A stretch of DNA of 20,471 nt from Bacillota bacterium (GCA_023409435.1 JAEYHP010000086.1:1-20471), one strand, 5' to 3'. Shown: positions 7,267-14,814, counted from the stretch's first letter. Notes: generated from the letters alone by a model not told the origin. A program made the numbers and translations.

Positions 7267-7299
7267 CTAGAGCGCCCTGCAATACGCAGGGCGCTCCAG
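7267..7299 (-). terminator. Terminator of the metNIQ operon
   Basis: GAGCGCCCTGC (7270-7280) and GCAGGGCGCTC (7286-7296) form an 11-bp perfect stem with a 5-nt loop. On the minus strand it is followed by CTAGTTTTTAAAATT. It lies about 30 bp beyond the metQ stop. The same stem core recurs after the superoxide dismutase gene. Confidence 0.9.
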
Positions 7300-7326
7300 T
7301 CTCTTGTGTTTACTTTTTTAATACGT

Positions 7327-8217
7327 TTAGAACACAGGCACGACCGCGCCCTGATAGGTGTCTTCGATGAACGCCTTCACTTCGGGGCTCACAACCGCCT
7401 GTACCAACGCCTGGATTTCCGGATTGTTTTCGTTCCCGCTCTTCACGGCGATGAAGTTCGCAAACGTGGTCGCGGCGACGGAAGCGGAATCCTCTTTTGC
7501 AAGCGCGTCGGTTGCGGCGTTGAGCCCGGCCTGTATGGCGAAGTTGCCGTTGATGACAGCGATGTCCACATCCTGCAGGGAGCGCGTGAGCTGCTCCGCG
7601 GCGATTTCAACGATTTTGAGGTTCTTGGAGTTTTCCACGATATCGTTGACGGTGGCGCTGAGGTCCGCACCTTCCTTAAGCTTGATGAGGCCCTGCGCTT
7701 CAAGCAGCAGCAGCGCGCGCGCTTCGTTGGTGGTATCGTTGGGAACCGCCACCTGTGCGCCGTCAGCAAGCGCGTCAAGCGTCGCGGTCTTGCCCGCGTA
7801 TATGCCGAGCGGCTCAAAGTGAACGTTCACGACGGGTACGATGTCCGTGCCCTGTTCCGCGTTGAACTGGTCAAGATACGGCTTGTGCTGGAAATAGTTC
7901 GCGTCCAGGTCGCCGCTGTCGAGCGCGAGGTTGGGCTGCACATAATCCGTAAACTCAACGATCTCAAGCGCATATCCCTGAGCCGCAAGCAGCTCTTTTA
8001 CGATGCCCAGAATTTCCGCGTGGGGGGTGGGTGTCGCGCCGATTTTGATCACGATGGGCGCGGGGGTCTCCGCAGGGGTTTCTATCGGAACTTCAGTGGG
8101 TTGTGCGGTTGCTTCCGCGGGCGCCGGGGTGGGTTCCGCTGCAACAGGGGCCGCGCAGCCTGCGAACAGGGCAACTGCAATAAGGACTGCGGCAAACAAA
8201 GCAAAATACTTCTTCAT
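7327..8217 (-). CDS. metQ: Methionine ABC transporter substrate-binding lipoprotein
   Basis: This NlpA/MetQ-family lipoprotein captures methionine outside the cell for MetNI. It has 296 residues. A signal peptide (MKKYFALFAAVLIAVALFAGC) ends in the lipobox LFAGC with Cys21 for lipid attachment. A Pro/Thr/Glu/Ala-rich linker (about 22-54) follows, then the binding domain starting at IVIKIGATPTPHAEIL, which matches the family's 'kvG.t.gph.eil' opening. Other family blocks are ALDSGDLDANYFQHKPYLDQFN and VPNDTTNEARALLLL. A CGGAGGAAA ribosome-binding site precedes the ATG. It is the last gene of metN-metI-metQ, 17 bp after metI, and is closed by a terminator. Methionine specificity is inferred from family and operon; some NlpA proteins bind other amino acids. 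Confidence 0.92.
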   Translation of the reverse strand: MKKYFALFAAVLIAVALFAGCAAPVAAEPTPAPAEATAQPTEVPIETPAETPAPIVIKIGATPTPHAEILGIVKELLAAQGYALEIVEFTDYVQPNLALDSGDLDANYFQHKPYLDQFNAEQGTDIVPVVNVHFEPLGIYAGKTATLDALADGAQVAVPNDTTNEARALLLLEAQGLIKLKEGADLSATVNDIVENSKNLKIVEIAAEQLTRSLQDVDIAVINGNFAIQAGLNAATDALAKEDSASVAATTFANFIAVKSGNENNPEIQALVQAVVSPEVKAFIEDTYQGAVVPVF

Positions 8218-8234
8218 GATTGTTTCCTCCGAAT

Positions 8235-8897
8235 TTAAATTTTTCTTTTATCCGAGCGCTTGGCAATTTTCATGCCAACCTCCTGGAATATCTGAACAAG
8301 AACCACCAACAGGGCGGCCGTTACCAGCATGATATCCGTCTGATACCTGTTATAGCCGTAGCGGATGGCGATATCGCCCAACCCGCCGCCGCCCACAAAA
8401 CCGGCCATGGCGGAATACCCCAATATGGTGGTGATGGCGATGGCCCCGCCCACAAGGAGCGAGGGCTTGGCTTCCGAGAGCAGCACCTTGAATATGATCT
8501 GAGATGGCGTTGCCCCCATGGACTGCGCCGCCTCCACCACGCCGCGGTCCACCTCTTTAAAGGAGGATTCCACCAGCCGCGCAATGAAGGGCGCCGCGGA
8601 AATCACCAGCGGCACCACTGTCGCATCGGAACCTATGGTTGTCCCCATAATAAAACGCGTGACGGGGGTCACGGCGAGCAGCAGTATCAAAAACGGCAAG
8701 GACCGGACGATATTGATGAAAATATCCAGCGTTTTATACAGCCAACGTATTGGCCGAATACCATCCTGCGCGGTCATCACCAGCACAATGCCAAGCGGAA
8801 GGCCCAGCGCGTAGGCTAGCACAGTGGATGTCAATACCATGTACAGAGACTCGCCGATGCCTTTTATAATCATCTGCACCACGGCAGGTTCAAACAT
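8235..8897 (-). CDS. metI: Methionine ABC transporter permease
   Basis: This integral membrane permease is the channel subunit of the methionine importer. It has 220 residues, the usual size, with about five hydrophobic segments. The cytoplasmic coupling loop EAAQSMGATPSQIIFKVLL (from Glu122) is the canonical EAA motif that docks on the ATPase. The ending GYNRYQTDIM... is typical of MetI. The ATG lies within the last codons of metN (8-bp overlap, ATGTTTGA), and its GGAGGAGG ribosome-binding site is inside the metN coding sequence, indicating translational coupling. Confidence 0.93.
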   Translation of the reverse strand: MFEPAVVQMIIKGIGESLYMVLTSTVLAYALGLPLGIVLVMTAQDGIRPIRWLYKTLDIFINIVRSLPFLILLLAVTPVTRFIMGTTIGSDATVVPLVISAAPFIARLVESSFKEVDRGVVEAAQSMGATPSQIIFKVLLSEAKPSLLVGGAIAITTILGYSAMAGFVGGGGLGDIAIRYGYNRYQTDIMLVTAALLVVLVQIFQEVGMKIAKRSDKRKI

Positions 8898-9915
8898 AGC
8901 CGTACACCTCCTCCACGCTCAGCCCCCGGGAACGGAGATATTCCATCATGCCGCTAGCCGTACGGTCGGACTCCGGCAATTGAATAACCATTTGCCCGAA
9001 CGCCTTGCCGTCGATGTTCTTGGTATCCGCAAACAGAATGTTGACGGTTTCCTTAAACTCCAGCACCATTTCGGCGATGGTCGGCTCAAAGGCGGAGCCG
9101 CCGCCATATACGATGCGACAACATCGGGAGCCGACAAAGCGCGCGTTTTCTTGTTTAAACGGATACACCAGGCGGCGCGCGGCCTCGGACCGCGGGCGGG
9201 TAAACACGTCTTTTACGCTTCCGGTTTCCGCAATGCGGCTGTCGTCTATAATTGCGACGCGGCTGCAAACTTCCTCAATCACGCCCATTTCATGCGTGAT
9301 GACCACGATTGTGATGCCGAGCCGCCGGTTGATATCTTTTAACAGGTTGAGTACCTCGCGGGTGGTGGCGGGGTCCAATGCACTTGTCGCCTCATCGGAT
9401 AAAAGCACCTTGGGGTTTGTCGCAAGCGCGCGGGCGATAGCCACGCGCTGCCGCTGCCCGCCAGAAAGCTGGGACGGGTACGCGTTCTCTTTTTCCGAAA
9501 GCCCCACCAGGGAAAGCAGTTCCCTTGCACGCTGTCTTGCTTCCGCTTTTGCCCGCCCGGCAATCTCCAAGGGAAAGCAGACGTTTTGGAGTGCTGTGCG
9601 CTGCATGAACAGATTAAACTGCTGGAATATCATGCCCATGGACTGGCGCGCTAAAAAAAGTTCCCGCTGCGAAAGCAGGGAAAGGTCCTGCCCGTCCAGC
9701 AGTACCGTGCCTTCGGTCGGTTTTTCCAGGAAATTGATGCAGCGCACCAGCGTGCTTTTGCCCGCGCCGCTCATGCCGATGATGCCGAATATCTCCCCGC
9801 GCTGTACGCTCAAATTGATGTCCGTCAGCGCCTGCACTTCCCCGTTTGCGCCACGGAATGTCTTCGAGAGATTGCGTATTTCGATCATTGGATTGCTAAA
9901 CTGTTCCATATCCAT
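8890..9915 (-). CDS. metN: Methionine ABC transporter ATP-binding protein
   Basis: This ATPase subunit powers methionine import. It has 341 residues. The nucleotide-binding domain shows Walker A GMSGAGKS (47-54), the Q-loop at about Gln98, the signature LSGGQ (150-154), Walker B LLSDE (Asp174-Glu175) and His208 in THEMG. The C-terminal NIL domain (about 265-341) is the ACT-like domain through which MetN homologues bind methionine and shut off transport when the cell is full. The ATG at 9915 has GGGAAAG upstream. A later Met at residue 10 lacks a ribosome-binding site. It is the first gene of the metNIQ operon. Confidence 0.94.
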   Translation of the reverse strand: MDMEQFSNPMIEIRNLSKTFRGANGEVQALTDINLSVQRGEIFGIIGMSGAGKSTLVRCINFLEKPTEGTVLLDGQDLSLLSQRELFLARQSMGMIFQQFNLFMQRTALQNVCFPLEIAGRAKAEARQRARELLSLVGLSEKENAYPSQLSGGQRQRVAIARALATNPKVLLSDEATSALDPATTREVLNLLKDINRRLGITIVVITHEMGVIEEVCSRVAIIDDSRIAETGSVKDVFTRPRSEAARRLVYPFKQENARFVGSRCCRIVYGGGSAFEPTIAEMVLEFKETVNILFADTKNIDGKAFGQMVIQLPESDRTASGMMEYLRSRGLSVEEVYGYV

Positions 9916-9983
9916 TCTTTCCCGCTGCTTTTAAGCCACATTGCCCCGCTGTTCCCCCGCCGCAGGAAACCATGCTCCATCGC

Positions 9984-10013
9984 ATTATTTCATATTAAAA
10001 TAATATGAATAAT
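9984..10013. promoter_or_regulatory. Palindromic operator candidate at the metNIQ start point
   Basis: ATTATT-t-CATATTA-aaa-TAATATG-a-ATAAT is a near-perfect 13-bp inverted repeat with a single extra base in one arm. It begins exactly next to the predicted -10 box of the metN promoter and covers the transcription start. This is a classical repressor position. The protein that binds is unknown. Confidence 0.55.
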
Positions 10014-10042
10014 AGGATATATTTATATGGGTGCAAAGTCAA
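10014..10042 (-). promoter_or_regulatory. Promoter of metNIQ
   Basis: On the minus strand TTGACT (10042-10037), a 17-bp spacer and TATCCT (10019-10014) form a plausible housekeeping promoter, giving a leader of about 90 nt before metN. The leader shows none of the conserved segments of the S-box (SAM-I) riboswitch that often controls these genes in Firmicutes. Confidence 0.6.
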
Positions 10043-10094
10043 GAGAAGTGAAAGAATATATTATATCCGATTTTGCGTATCATCTGCTGACAAA

Positions 10095-10133
10095 GCAAAA
10101 TAAAGCGCCCTGCGGAAGATCCCGCAGGGCGCT
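10095..10133 (-). terminator. Terminator of the superoxide dismutase gene
   Basis: AGCGCCCTGCGG (10104-10115) and CCGCAGGGCGCT (10122-10133) form a 12-bp perfect stem. On the minus strand it is followed by TTTATTTTG. It sits 25 bp after the sod stop codon and shares the 10-bp core AGCGCCCTGC with the metNIQ terminator. Confidence 0.92.
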
Positions 10134-10157
10134 CAAATCTCTGATTATAGTAAGGAA

Positions 10158-10775
10158 TTATTTGCGCGCGGCATCGTACAGCTTATTCACCGCCGCCCAG
10201 TCCACCACGTTCCAGAACGCCTTCACATAGTCGGCGCGCAGGTTCTTGTATTTGAGGTAATACGCGTGCTCCCATACGTCTATGCCCAGTATGGGGATGA
10301 GCCCTTTGCCCTCCATCAGCGGGTTGTCCTGGTTGGGGGAGGAACTTACCATAAGCTTGCCGGAAGCGTCCGTGCTCACCCATGCCCAGCCCGAGCCAAA
10401 CCGGCCGATGGCCGCCGCGGTCGCTTTTTCTTTTAGAGCATCGATACTGCCGAAATCGGCGTTGATCTGCTTTAAAAGCGCGCCGTCCGGGTCCCCGCCG
10501 TTGGGGGAAAGCGTGCCGAAGTAGAGGTTGTGGTTGTAAAAGCCGCCGCCGTTGTTGCGGATGGCGGTACGCAAGCCTTCATCCGCGATGGCGGAAAGAT
10601 CCGTCAAAATCGCCTCAATGGACTTCCCTGAAAGCGCGGAATCTTTTTCGAGCGCCGCGTTGAGGTTGTTGGTATACGCCGCATGATGCTTGGTATAGTG
10701 CGTAACCATGGTAAGCTCGTCAATATGGGGCTCAAGCGCCTTGAAATCATATGTCAATTCTATCTGCTTCAACAT
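10158..10775 (-). CDS. sodA: Superoxide dismutase (Fe/Mn family)
   Basis: This cytoplasmic enzyme dismutates superoxide to O2 and H2O2. It has 205 residues, the normal size. The four metal ligands are in place: His26 (THYTKHH), His82 (FYNHNLYF), Asp166 and His170 (DVWEHAYY). The active-site Tyr34 follows HHAAY. Gln149 in NQDNPL is at the place where manganese enzymes carry their Gln, which favours Mn or cambialistic use, while Tyr27 is more iron-like. The metal is therefore not certain. An AAGGAG ribosome-binding site lies 8 nt from the ATG. The gene follows fprA by 66 bp on the same strand without a visible terminator between them, so the two probably form an oxygen-defence operon. Confidence 0.95.
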   Translation of the reverse strand: MLKQIELTYDFKALEPHIDELTMVTHYTKHHAAYTNNLNAALEKDSALSGKSIEAILTDLSAIADEGLRTAIRNNGGGFYNHNLYFGTLSPNGGDPDGALLKQINADFGSIDALKEKATAAAIGRFGSGWAWVSTDASGKLMVSSSPNQDNPLMEGKGLIPILGIDVWEHAYYLKYKNLRADYVKAFWNVVDWAAVNKLYDAARK

Positions 10776-10841
10776 AATTGCAACTCCTTTATAAGATATT
10801 TTCTTGCTGTTATTTTCACGCCGCTCGGGGCGGAATATGCG

Positions 10842-12041
10842 TTACGGGGCCAGCACGGAGGCCGCTATGGCATCAGCCATTGAATCGAGTTCCGTCTCGG
10901 ATTTTAAGGAGGAGCGAATATCCAGGGTACCCAAAATCGTAATCTCCTTCATGGCTTTCAATCGTTCCTCCATGCCCTTCTTGGCCGCGCTTGCCCAGGT
11001 ATGGTTGCCTATGATGGCGGCGGACCTATTTTGCATGTTGAGTACGGTCAGCTCATGCAGCACAGTATCCATGCCATAGTAAAGCGACATATTGTAGGTT
11101 GGCGAACCAATCACAAAATGGCTGTATTTCCATACGTCCGCGATGATATAGGAAGCATGGGTGTTGCTCACGTCGTACATGCGCATATCCGTTACCCCCC
11201 GCTCCCCAAGCTTGTTCGCCAGGGCCAGCATCGCGTTTTCCGTATTGCCGTACATGGACGCGTAAAAGAGCACCACGCCCTTTTTCTCCGGGATATACCG
11301 GCTCCATCTGTCATACTTTTCCAATAGGTACCAGAGATTTTCCCGCCAGACCGGCCCGTGCAGCGGGCAAATGACACGGATGGGAACGCATTTCAATTTG
11401 TTAAGCACCGCCTGCACCTGTGCGCCGAAACGGCCTACGATATTGGCATAGTAGCGGCGCGCTTCATCCAGGAACAGATTTTCAATTTCCATTTCATCCG
11501 CGAAAAGGTTGCCGGAGAGTGCGCCGAATGCGCCGAACGCGTCCGCGGAAAACAGGATTTGGCCAGTTACCTCATATGTCATCATCACTTCCGGCCAGTG
11601 CACCATGGGCGCCATGTAGAACCTTAAGGCCGTCTTGCCCAATGACAGTTGCTGCCCTTCCTGGACCTCCAATTGGTTCATGGAAATGTCCATTGCGTAG
11701 TACTGGCTGAAGAACTGGAACGTCTTTTTATTGCCTATCACTTTGACGTTCGGGTACCGGCGCACCAGTTCCTCGATGTTCGCGCAATGGTCCGGCTCCA
11801 TGTGGTTGATTACCAAATAATCAAGCGTTCGGCCGTTCAATACATGCGCCACGTTCTCAAGATACTGCGCGGTTACGGAGGAATCCACCGTATCCAATAT
11901 GGCGGTTTTCTCATCCAGCACCAGGTACGAATTATAGGCTACGCCGTTGGGGAGCGGGAACATGTTTTCAAACCGTGAAATGCGCCTGTCGTTCGCCCCG
12001 ATCCAATACACCTGTTCCGTAACCTTCCGCACGCTTTGCAT
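10842..12041 (-). CDS. fprA: Flavodiiron protein (FprA; O2/NO reductase)
   Basis: This soluble two-domain enzyme reduces O2 to water (or NO to N2O), protecting anaerobes. It has 399 residues. The metallo-beta-lactamase-like domain (1-250) supplies the diiron ligands His80, Glu82, Asp84 (NHMEPDH, with His85 in the usual non-ligating place), His148 (HWPEVMM), Asp167 (SADAFGAFG) and His228 (PLHGPVWR). This spacing matches characterised clostridial FprA. The flavodoxin domain begins at VVLFYASMYGNTENA (from about 256) and binds FMN. There is no fused rubredoxin domain, so electrons must come from a separate rubredoxin or similar partner not seen here. An AGGAGG site is 9 nt from the ATG. It is probably co-transcribed with sod downstream. 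Confidence 0.94.
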   Translation of the reverse strand: MQSVRKVTEQVYWIGANDRRISRFENMFPLPNGVAYNSYLVLDEKTAILDTVDSSVTAQYLENVAHVLNGRTLDYLVINHMEPDHCANIEELVRRYPNVKVIGNKKTFQFFSQYYAMDISMNQLEVQEGQQLSLGKTALRFYMAPMVHWPEVMMTYEVTGQILFSADAFGAFGALSGNLFADEMEIENLFLDEARRYYANIVGRFGAQVQAVLNKLKCVPIRVICPLHGPVWRENLWYLLEKYDRWSRYIPEKKGVVLFYASMYGNTENAMLALANKLGERGVTDMRMYDVSNTHASYIIADVWKYSHFVIGSPTYNMSLYYGMDTVLHELTVLNMQNRSAAIIGNHTWASAAKKGMEERLKAMKEITILGTLDIRSSLKSETELDSMADAIAASVLAP

Positions 12042-12142
12042 GTCGTCTTTCCTCCTGCCTTATTGATAACCAACCTTTTTGATATGCATTCAAGCTATCA
12101 CAAATATTTCTGATATACAAGCAGGGGAATATCTGGTTGCGC

Positions 12143-12157
12143 TTTATGTTACATAAA
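12143..12157. promoter_or_regulatory. 15-bp perfect palindrome upstream of fprA
   Basis: TTTATGT-T-ACATAAA is a perfect palindrome around a single central base. It lies about 100 bp before the fprA start in a 297-bp divergent region shared with the acetyltransferase pseudogene. It is an operator candidate for fprA-sod. It does not match FNR, PerR or Rex consensus sites closely. I could not place a convincing fprA promoter. Confidence 0.45.
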
Positions 12158-12208
12158 CACAACGCAGAATATAGACGGATAGGCCCAAAATGTTTGTTTG
12201 CCTTATAA

Positions 12209-12237
12209 TTGTGCTTCTATCTTTCAGGAAGTATAAT
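12209..12237 (+). promoter_or_regulatory. Promoter of the GNAT pseudogene
   Basis: TTGTGC (12209-12214), a 17-bp spacer and a perfect TATAAT (12232-12237) lie about 100 bp before the ATG at 12339, with transcription starting near 12244. Confidence 0.6.
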
Positions 12238-12338
12238 TATTAGTAAGTTTTCCCTTTTGCAAAAACAACATGTTGCAATCCATGCCGTTTGAAACCCGTC
12301 ACCACAGGCCCATTATTGATATGCGGAGGAGGGTACTT

Positions 12339-12859
12339 ATGAAGGTTTTTGAATTAACTAAGGAGCGCGTCCCCGCAGTTGCAAAATTAATGTGTACCAT
12401 AAAACCGGAGTGGTGGGATTATGATGGGGCATTTGGACAACTGAGTGACATTAATGAATGCATCAAAACTGTTGGATGGTATCTTGGGGAAGATGAGGTC
12501 AATCCTAAAGGCTGGGTATTTTGTCGGGAACTTGTTGGCTACCGGACAATTGAGTTGGAATGCAGTGGCTTTAACGATAGCGGCGTTTTAAATTGGGGCA
12601 TGAACTGGAAAAACTTATTGACATCGCTTCACAGTATGCAAAAGAAAAGGGTTATCTGACATTTCGAAATGGCATAGGCTCCGTCGGTTTTAACATTCAC
12701 GGGCAGTATATTGAGGATATTCCAAACGCTATTCAAAATCTTACTTGCGATAGAATCGACTATAAATGGATGCTCGGCTATGGTTTTAGGGTGATTGGAA
12801 TTCAGCCCAACGTGTATGAAAAAGGGTATCACTTAATACTCATGGCCAAAGAGCTTTGA
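12339..12859 (+). pseudogene. GNAT-like acetyltransferase, broken by a frameshift
   Basis: The first frame runs MKVFELTKERVPAVAKLM... to ...SGVLNWG and then leaves the homologous path, ending at 12659. The expected continuation, GHELEKLIDIASQYAKEKG...YKWMLGYGFRVIGIQPNVYEKG, is in the next frame to the stop at 12859. The shift is in the run GGGG at 12595-12598, where one more G would restore a single frame of about 173 residues. The ending 'LGYGFRVIGI.PNVYEKGYH' is typical of GNAT-fold acetyltransferases; the substrate is unknown. The start at 12339 has GGAGGAGGG 5 nt upstream. Base composition is clearly more AT-rich than the neighbours, suggesting later acquisition. Decay and sequencing error cannot be told apart here. 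Confidence 0.7.
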
Positions 12860-12966
12860 TCCACAATTATGGATATGATTTTAATGGACTTCCTTACTCT
12901 CCGCAAACCCCGTCCAGGGTCATAACGATTCAGAACCCATATTTAAACAGATGACGCACACTATGT

Positions 12967-13995
12967 TCACTGCGGCAACGGCCTATGGCCTTTTGCCCGT
13001 TTCAGCCACTGCACGATATCAGAAAGCGTTTCCTTCAGCGGCCGCGTGCTGTAGCCAAGCTCCCGCGTCGCCTTTTCATGCGAATAGGCGGCATTCTGCG
13101 TCACCGTAAAGAGCGAATACCACGTGAATACCGGAGTCTTTCGGAAAAGCTTATAATAGAACTCCATAAAGGGCACGACGGCTTTTGCGGCCCACAGCGG
13201 CAAGTAGAGTTTGAGCCTTTTCTTCCCCGCCACCTCGGAAAGCGTATCAAACAGCTCCCGAAGGTCGATAAAGCGGTTGGAGAGGATATAGCATTCGCCG
13301 CTTTTGCCCTTCTCCGCCGCAAGTATGACGCCGTGCGCTACGTCCCGGACGTCCACGAAATCAAACCCACCCTGTATGGCGGCGGGCAGCCGCCCGCGCA
13401 CAAAGCTTGCAATCAGATGCGCCATGTTGCCGGTGGGCAACCCCCTTGGCCCGATAATGCCCGCCGGTTGGACGGCGACAGCGTCCAAGCCCCGCTTTGC
13501 CGCCTCCAGCACAAGATTTGTGGCGGCCGCCTTGGTCTTGGCATAATACCCCGTGACGGCGTCGGGACTAAACGAGGAAATCTCCTTCATATCCTGCCCG
13601 AACGGCAGCAGCGGGATGGCGTGGACAGAGCTTACATACACAAGCCGCTTTGCATGGTGTGCTGCGCACGCATCCACAACGTTGGCCGTACCGTTCACGT
13701 TGACGTCATACACTCTTTGGTCCGCATGCCCGGAAATGGAGACGATACCCGCGCAGTGTATGACGATGAATTGCGCAGATTCAGGATTTTCAAACAGCTG
13801 ATCCAGCGTTTTCCGTTTTACAACGTTGCCCGTATATTGCGAGAGCAAATCATTATTGCACTCCGCAAAGGGCAGGCAGCTTTCCCCGGGCAGCGTGAAC
13901 GCGCGAACCTCTTTGCCCTCTTTTAAAAGCTCCTGCACCACATGTCCGCCCAGGTGGCCCGCCGCCCCCGTTACGATATAAATCTGCTTTTCCAT
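12967..13995 (-). CDS. NAD(P)-dependent epimerase/dehydratase-like protein
   Basis: This extended short-chain dehydrogenase/reductase has 342 residues. The nucleotide-binding GAAGHLGGH (10-18) replaces the usual GxxGxxG with only conservative change. The catalytic Ser is in VYVSSVHA (about 122-123) and the Tyr-Lys pair is Y151xxxK155 in YYAKTK. HCAGIVSISG and VQPAGIIGPRG match dihydroflavonol-reductase or sugar-epimerase-like members. The substrate is not readable. The start at 13995 has AGGGG 5 nt upstream and gives a clean N-terminal strand; the frame extends to 14055 without a better site. It is transcribed divergently from the TetR gene, whose product may control it. Confidence 0.85.
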   Translation of the reverse strand: MEKQIYIVTGAAGHLGGHVVQELLKEGKEVRAFTLPGESCLPFAECNNDLLSQYTGNVVKRKTLDQLFENPESAQFIVIHCAGIVSISGHADQRVYDVNVNGTANVVDACAAHHAKRLVYVSSVHAIPLLPFGQDMKEISSFSPDAVTGYYAKTKAAATNLVLEAAKRGLDAVAVQPAGIIGPRGLPTGNMAHLIASFVRGRLPAAIQGGFDFVDVRDVAHGVILAAEKGKSGECYILSNRFIDLRELFDTLSEVAGKKRLKLYLPLWAAKAVVPFMEFYYKLFRKTPVFTWYSLFTVTQNAAYSHEKATRELGYSTRPLKETLSDIVQWLKRAKGHRPLPQ

Positions 13996-14059
13996 GGTAT
14001 CCCCTGTCTTTCCATCATCACAATTCTGTCGTCTTGATGCCGCAATATCGAACATCGTG

Positions 14060-14088
14060 TTGATTAACGCTCATGCTTATATTATGAT
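14060..14088 (+). promoter_or_regulatory. Promoter of the tetR-type gene
   Basis: TTGATT (14060-14065), a 17-bp spacer and TATGAT (14083-14088) are present. It overlaps, head to head, the likely promoter of the epimerase gene. Confidence 0.55.
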
Positions 14089-14108
14089 GTATCTTGCCGT
14101 ATAAACAA
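14079..14108 (-). promoter_or_regulatory. Likely promoter of the epimerase-like gene
   Basis: On the minus strand TTGTTT (14108-14103), an 18-bp spacer and TAATAT (14084-14079) are present. The overlap with the plus-strand promoter at 14060-14088 means one bound regulator could affect both genes. Confidence 0.45.
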
Positions 14109-14165
14109 CAGACAGTTCGGTATCGTTTGCCCGTTACCGGCCATTTAGGCTTAATGTTGTCTGTT
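14107..14165. promoter_or_regulatory. Inverted repeat AACAGACA/TGTCTGTT between epimerase and tetR genes
   Basis: AACAGACA (14107-14114) and TGTCTGTT (14158-14165) are exact inverted copies 43 bp apart, flanking the tetR leader. The left copy overlaps the -35 of the epimerase promoter. They are candidate half-sites for the adjacent TetR-family protein. Confidence 0.4.
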
Positions 14166-14211
14166 TACCGGGCGTCAGAAATTCAAACTTATTGTGAACG
14201 GGGGCATGCAT

Positions 14212-14784
14212 ATGAAGCAGGAAAAGACGGACCGCAGGGTTAAATACACCAAAATGGTGCTCCGGCAGAGCCTTTTGGAACTGCTGCGGGAACAGCCGAT
14301 CACAAAGCTGACGGTAACGGACATCTGCACCCGTGCGGACGTCAACCGCAACACGTTCTATTCGCACTACGAAAGCCCGTTCAACCTGCTGATGCAGATC
14401 GAGGATGAACTGTACGAAGAAATCATGCGCTCGGTGGAGCGCTCGCTGTCCCCCCGTACCATCTCCGCATTCCTGCTCGAAGTCTGCCAGTCTATCGCGG
14501 CAAACGGAGATCTGTGCAGGATTTTAGTGTCCGAACACGGGGACAAGGAGTTTTTAAAGCGCATCATGCAGGTAGCGCACGACTGGAGCATTGCGGAGTG
14601 GAGCGCGCAGCCAGGCGCTCTCGACCGGGAAGACATGGAACTCCTTTATTCCTTTGCGGCAAGCGGCAGCGTCGCCGTCATCGAAGGATGGATCAAGTCT
14701 GGTATGCAAAAAAGCCCGCAGGAGATCGCCACGCTCATTGAAAAAATGACGCACCGCGGCCAGGAAGCGTTTTTTCCATATTAA
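14212..14784 (+). CDS. TetR/AcrR-family transcriptional regulator
   Basis: This 190-residue DNA-binding protein has an N-terminal helix-turn-helix. RRVKYTKMVLRQSLLELL forms helix 1, and ITKLTVTDICTRADVNRNTFYSHY (about 30-53) is the typical TetR recognition region with the 'NTFY.HY' end. The C-terminal ligand domain is diverged, as usual, and ends with helices around VIEGWIKSGMQKSPQEIATLIE, a pattern common in the DhaS/TetR_C_11-like subgroup. The ATG at 14212 has GGGGG 7 nt upstream. GTG at 14194 and ATG at 14206 are in frame but less well placed. It lies between the epimerase gene and the flavoprotein gene, one or both of which it probably regulates along with itself. Confidence 0.88.
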   Translation: MKQEKTDRRVKYTKMVLRQSLLELLREQPITKLTVTDICTRADVNRNTFYSHYESPFNLLMQIEDELYEEIMRSVERSLSPRTISAFLLEVCQSIAANGDLCRILVSEHGDKEFLKRIMQVAHDWSIAEWSAQPGALDREDMELLYSFAASGSVAVIEGWIKSGMQKSPQEIATLIEKMTHRGQEAFFPY

Positions 14785-14814
14785 ACGGGTATTGTGCAGC
14801 ATCCTGCCGCACGC

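Noticed and set aside
7306..8238. A 310-codon open frame opposite metQ
   Set aside because: It overlaps a well-supported lipoprotein gene completely, crosses that gene's terminator, and shows no family motif; it is an artefact of GC-rich third positions.
9916..10036. SAM (S-box) riboswitch upstream of metN
   Set aside because: None of the conserved S-box segments or a following terminator stem can be seen in the leader. The region contains an AT-rich palindrome and a G-rich stretch instead.
12231..12246. PerR box upstream of fprA (GTATAATTATTAGTA)
   Set aside because: It has three mismatches to the PerR consensus, and its TATAAT is better explained as the -10 box of the plus-strand acetyltransferase promoter.
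12270..12338. Upstream ATG at 12270 for the GNAT pseudogene
   Set aside because: It has no ribosome-binding site, while the ATG at 12339 has GGAGGAGGG at good spacing and begins the conserved part.
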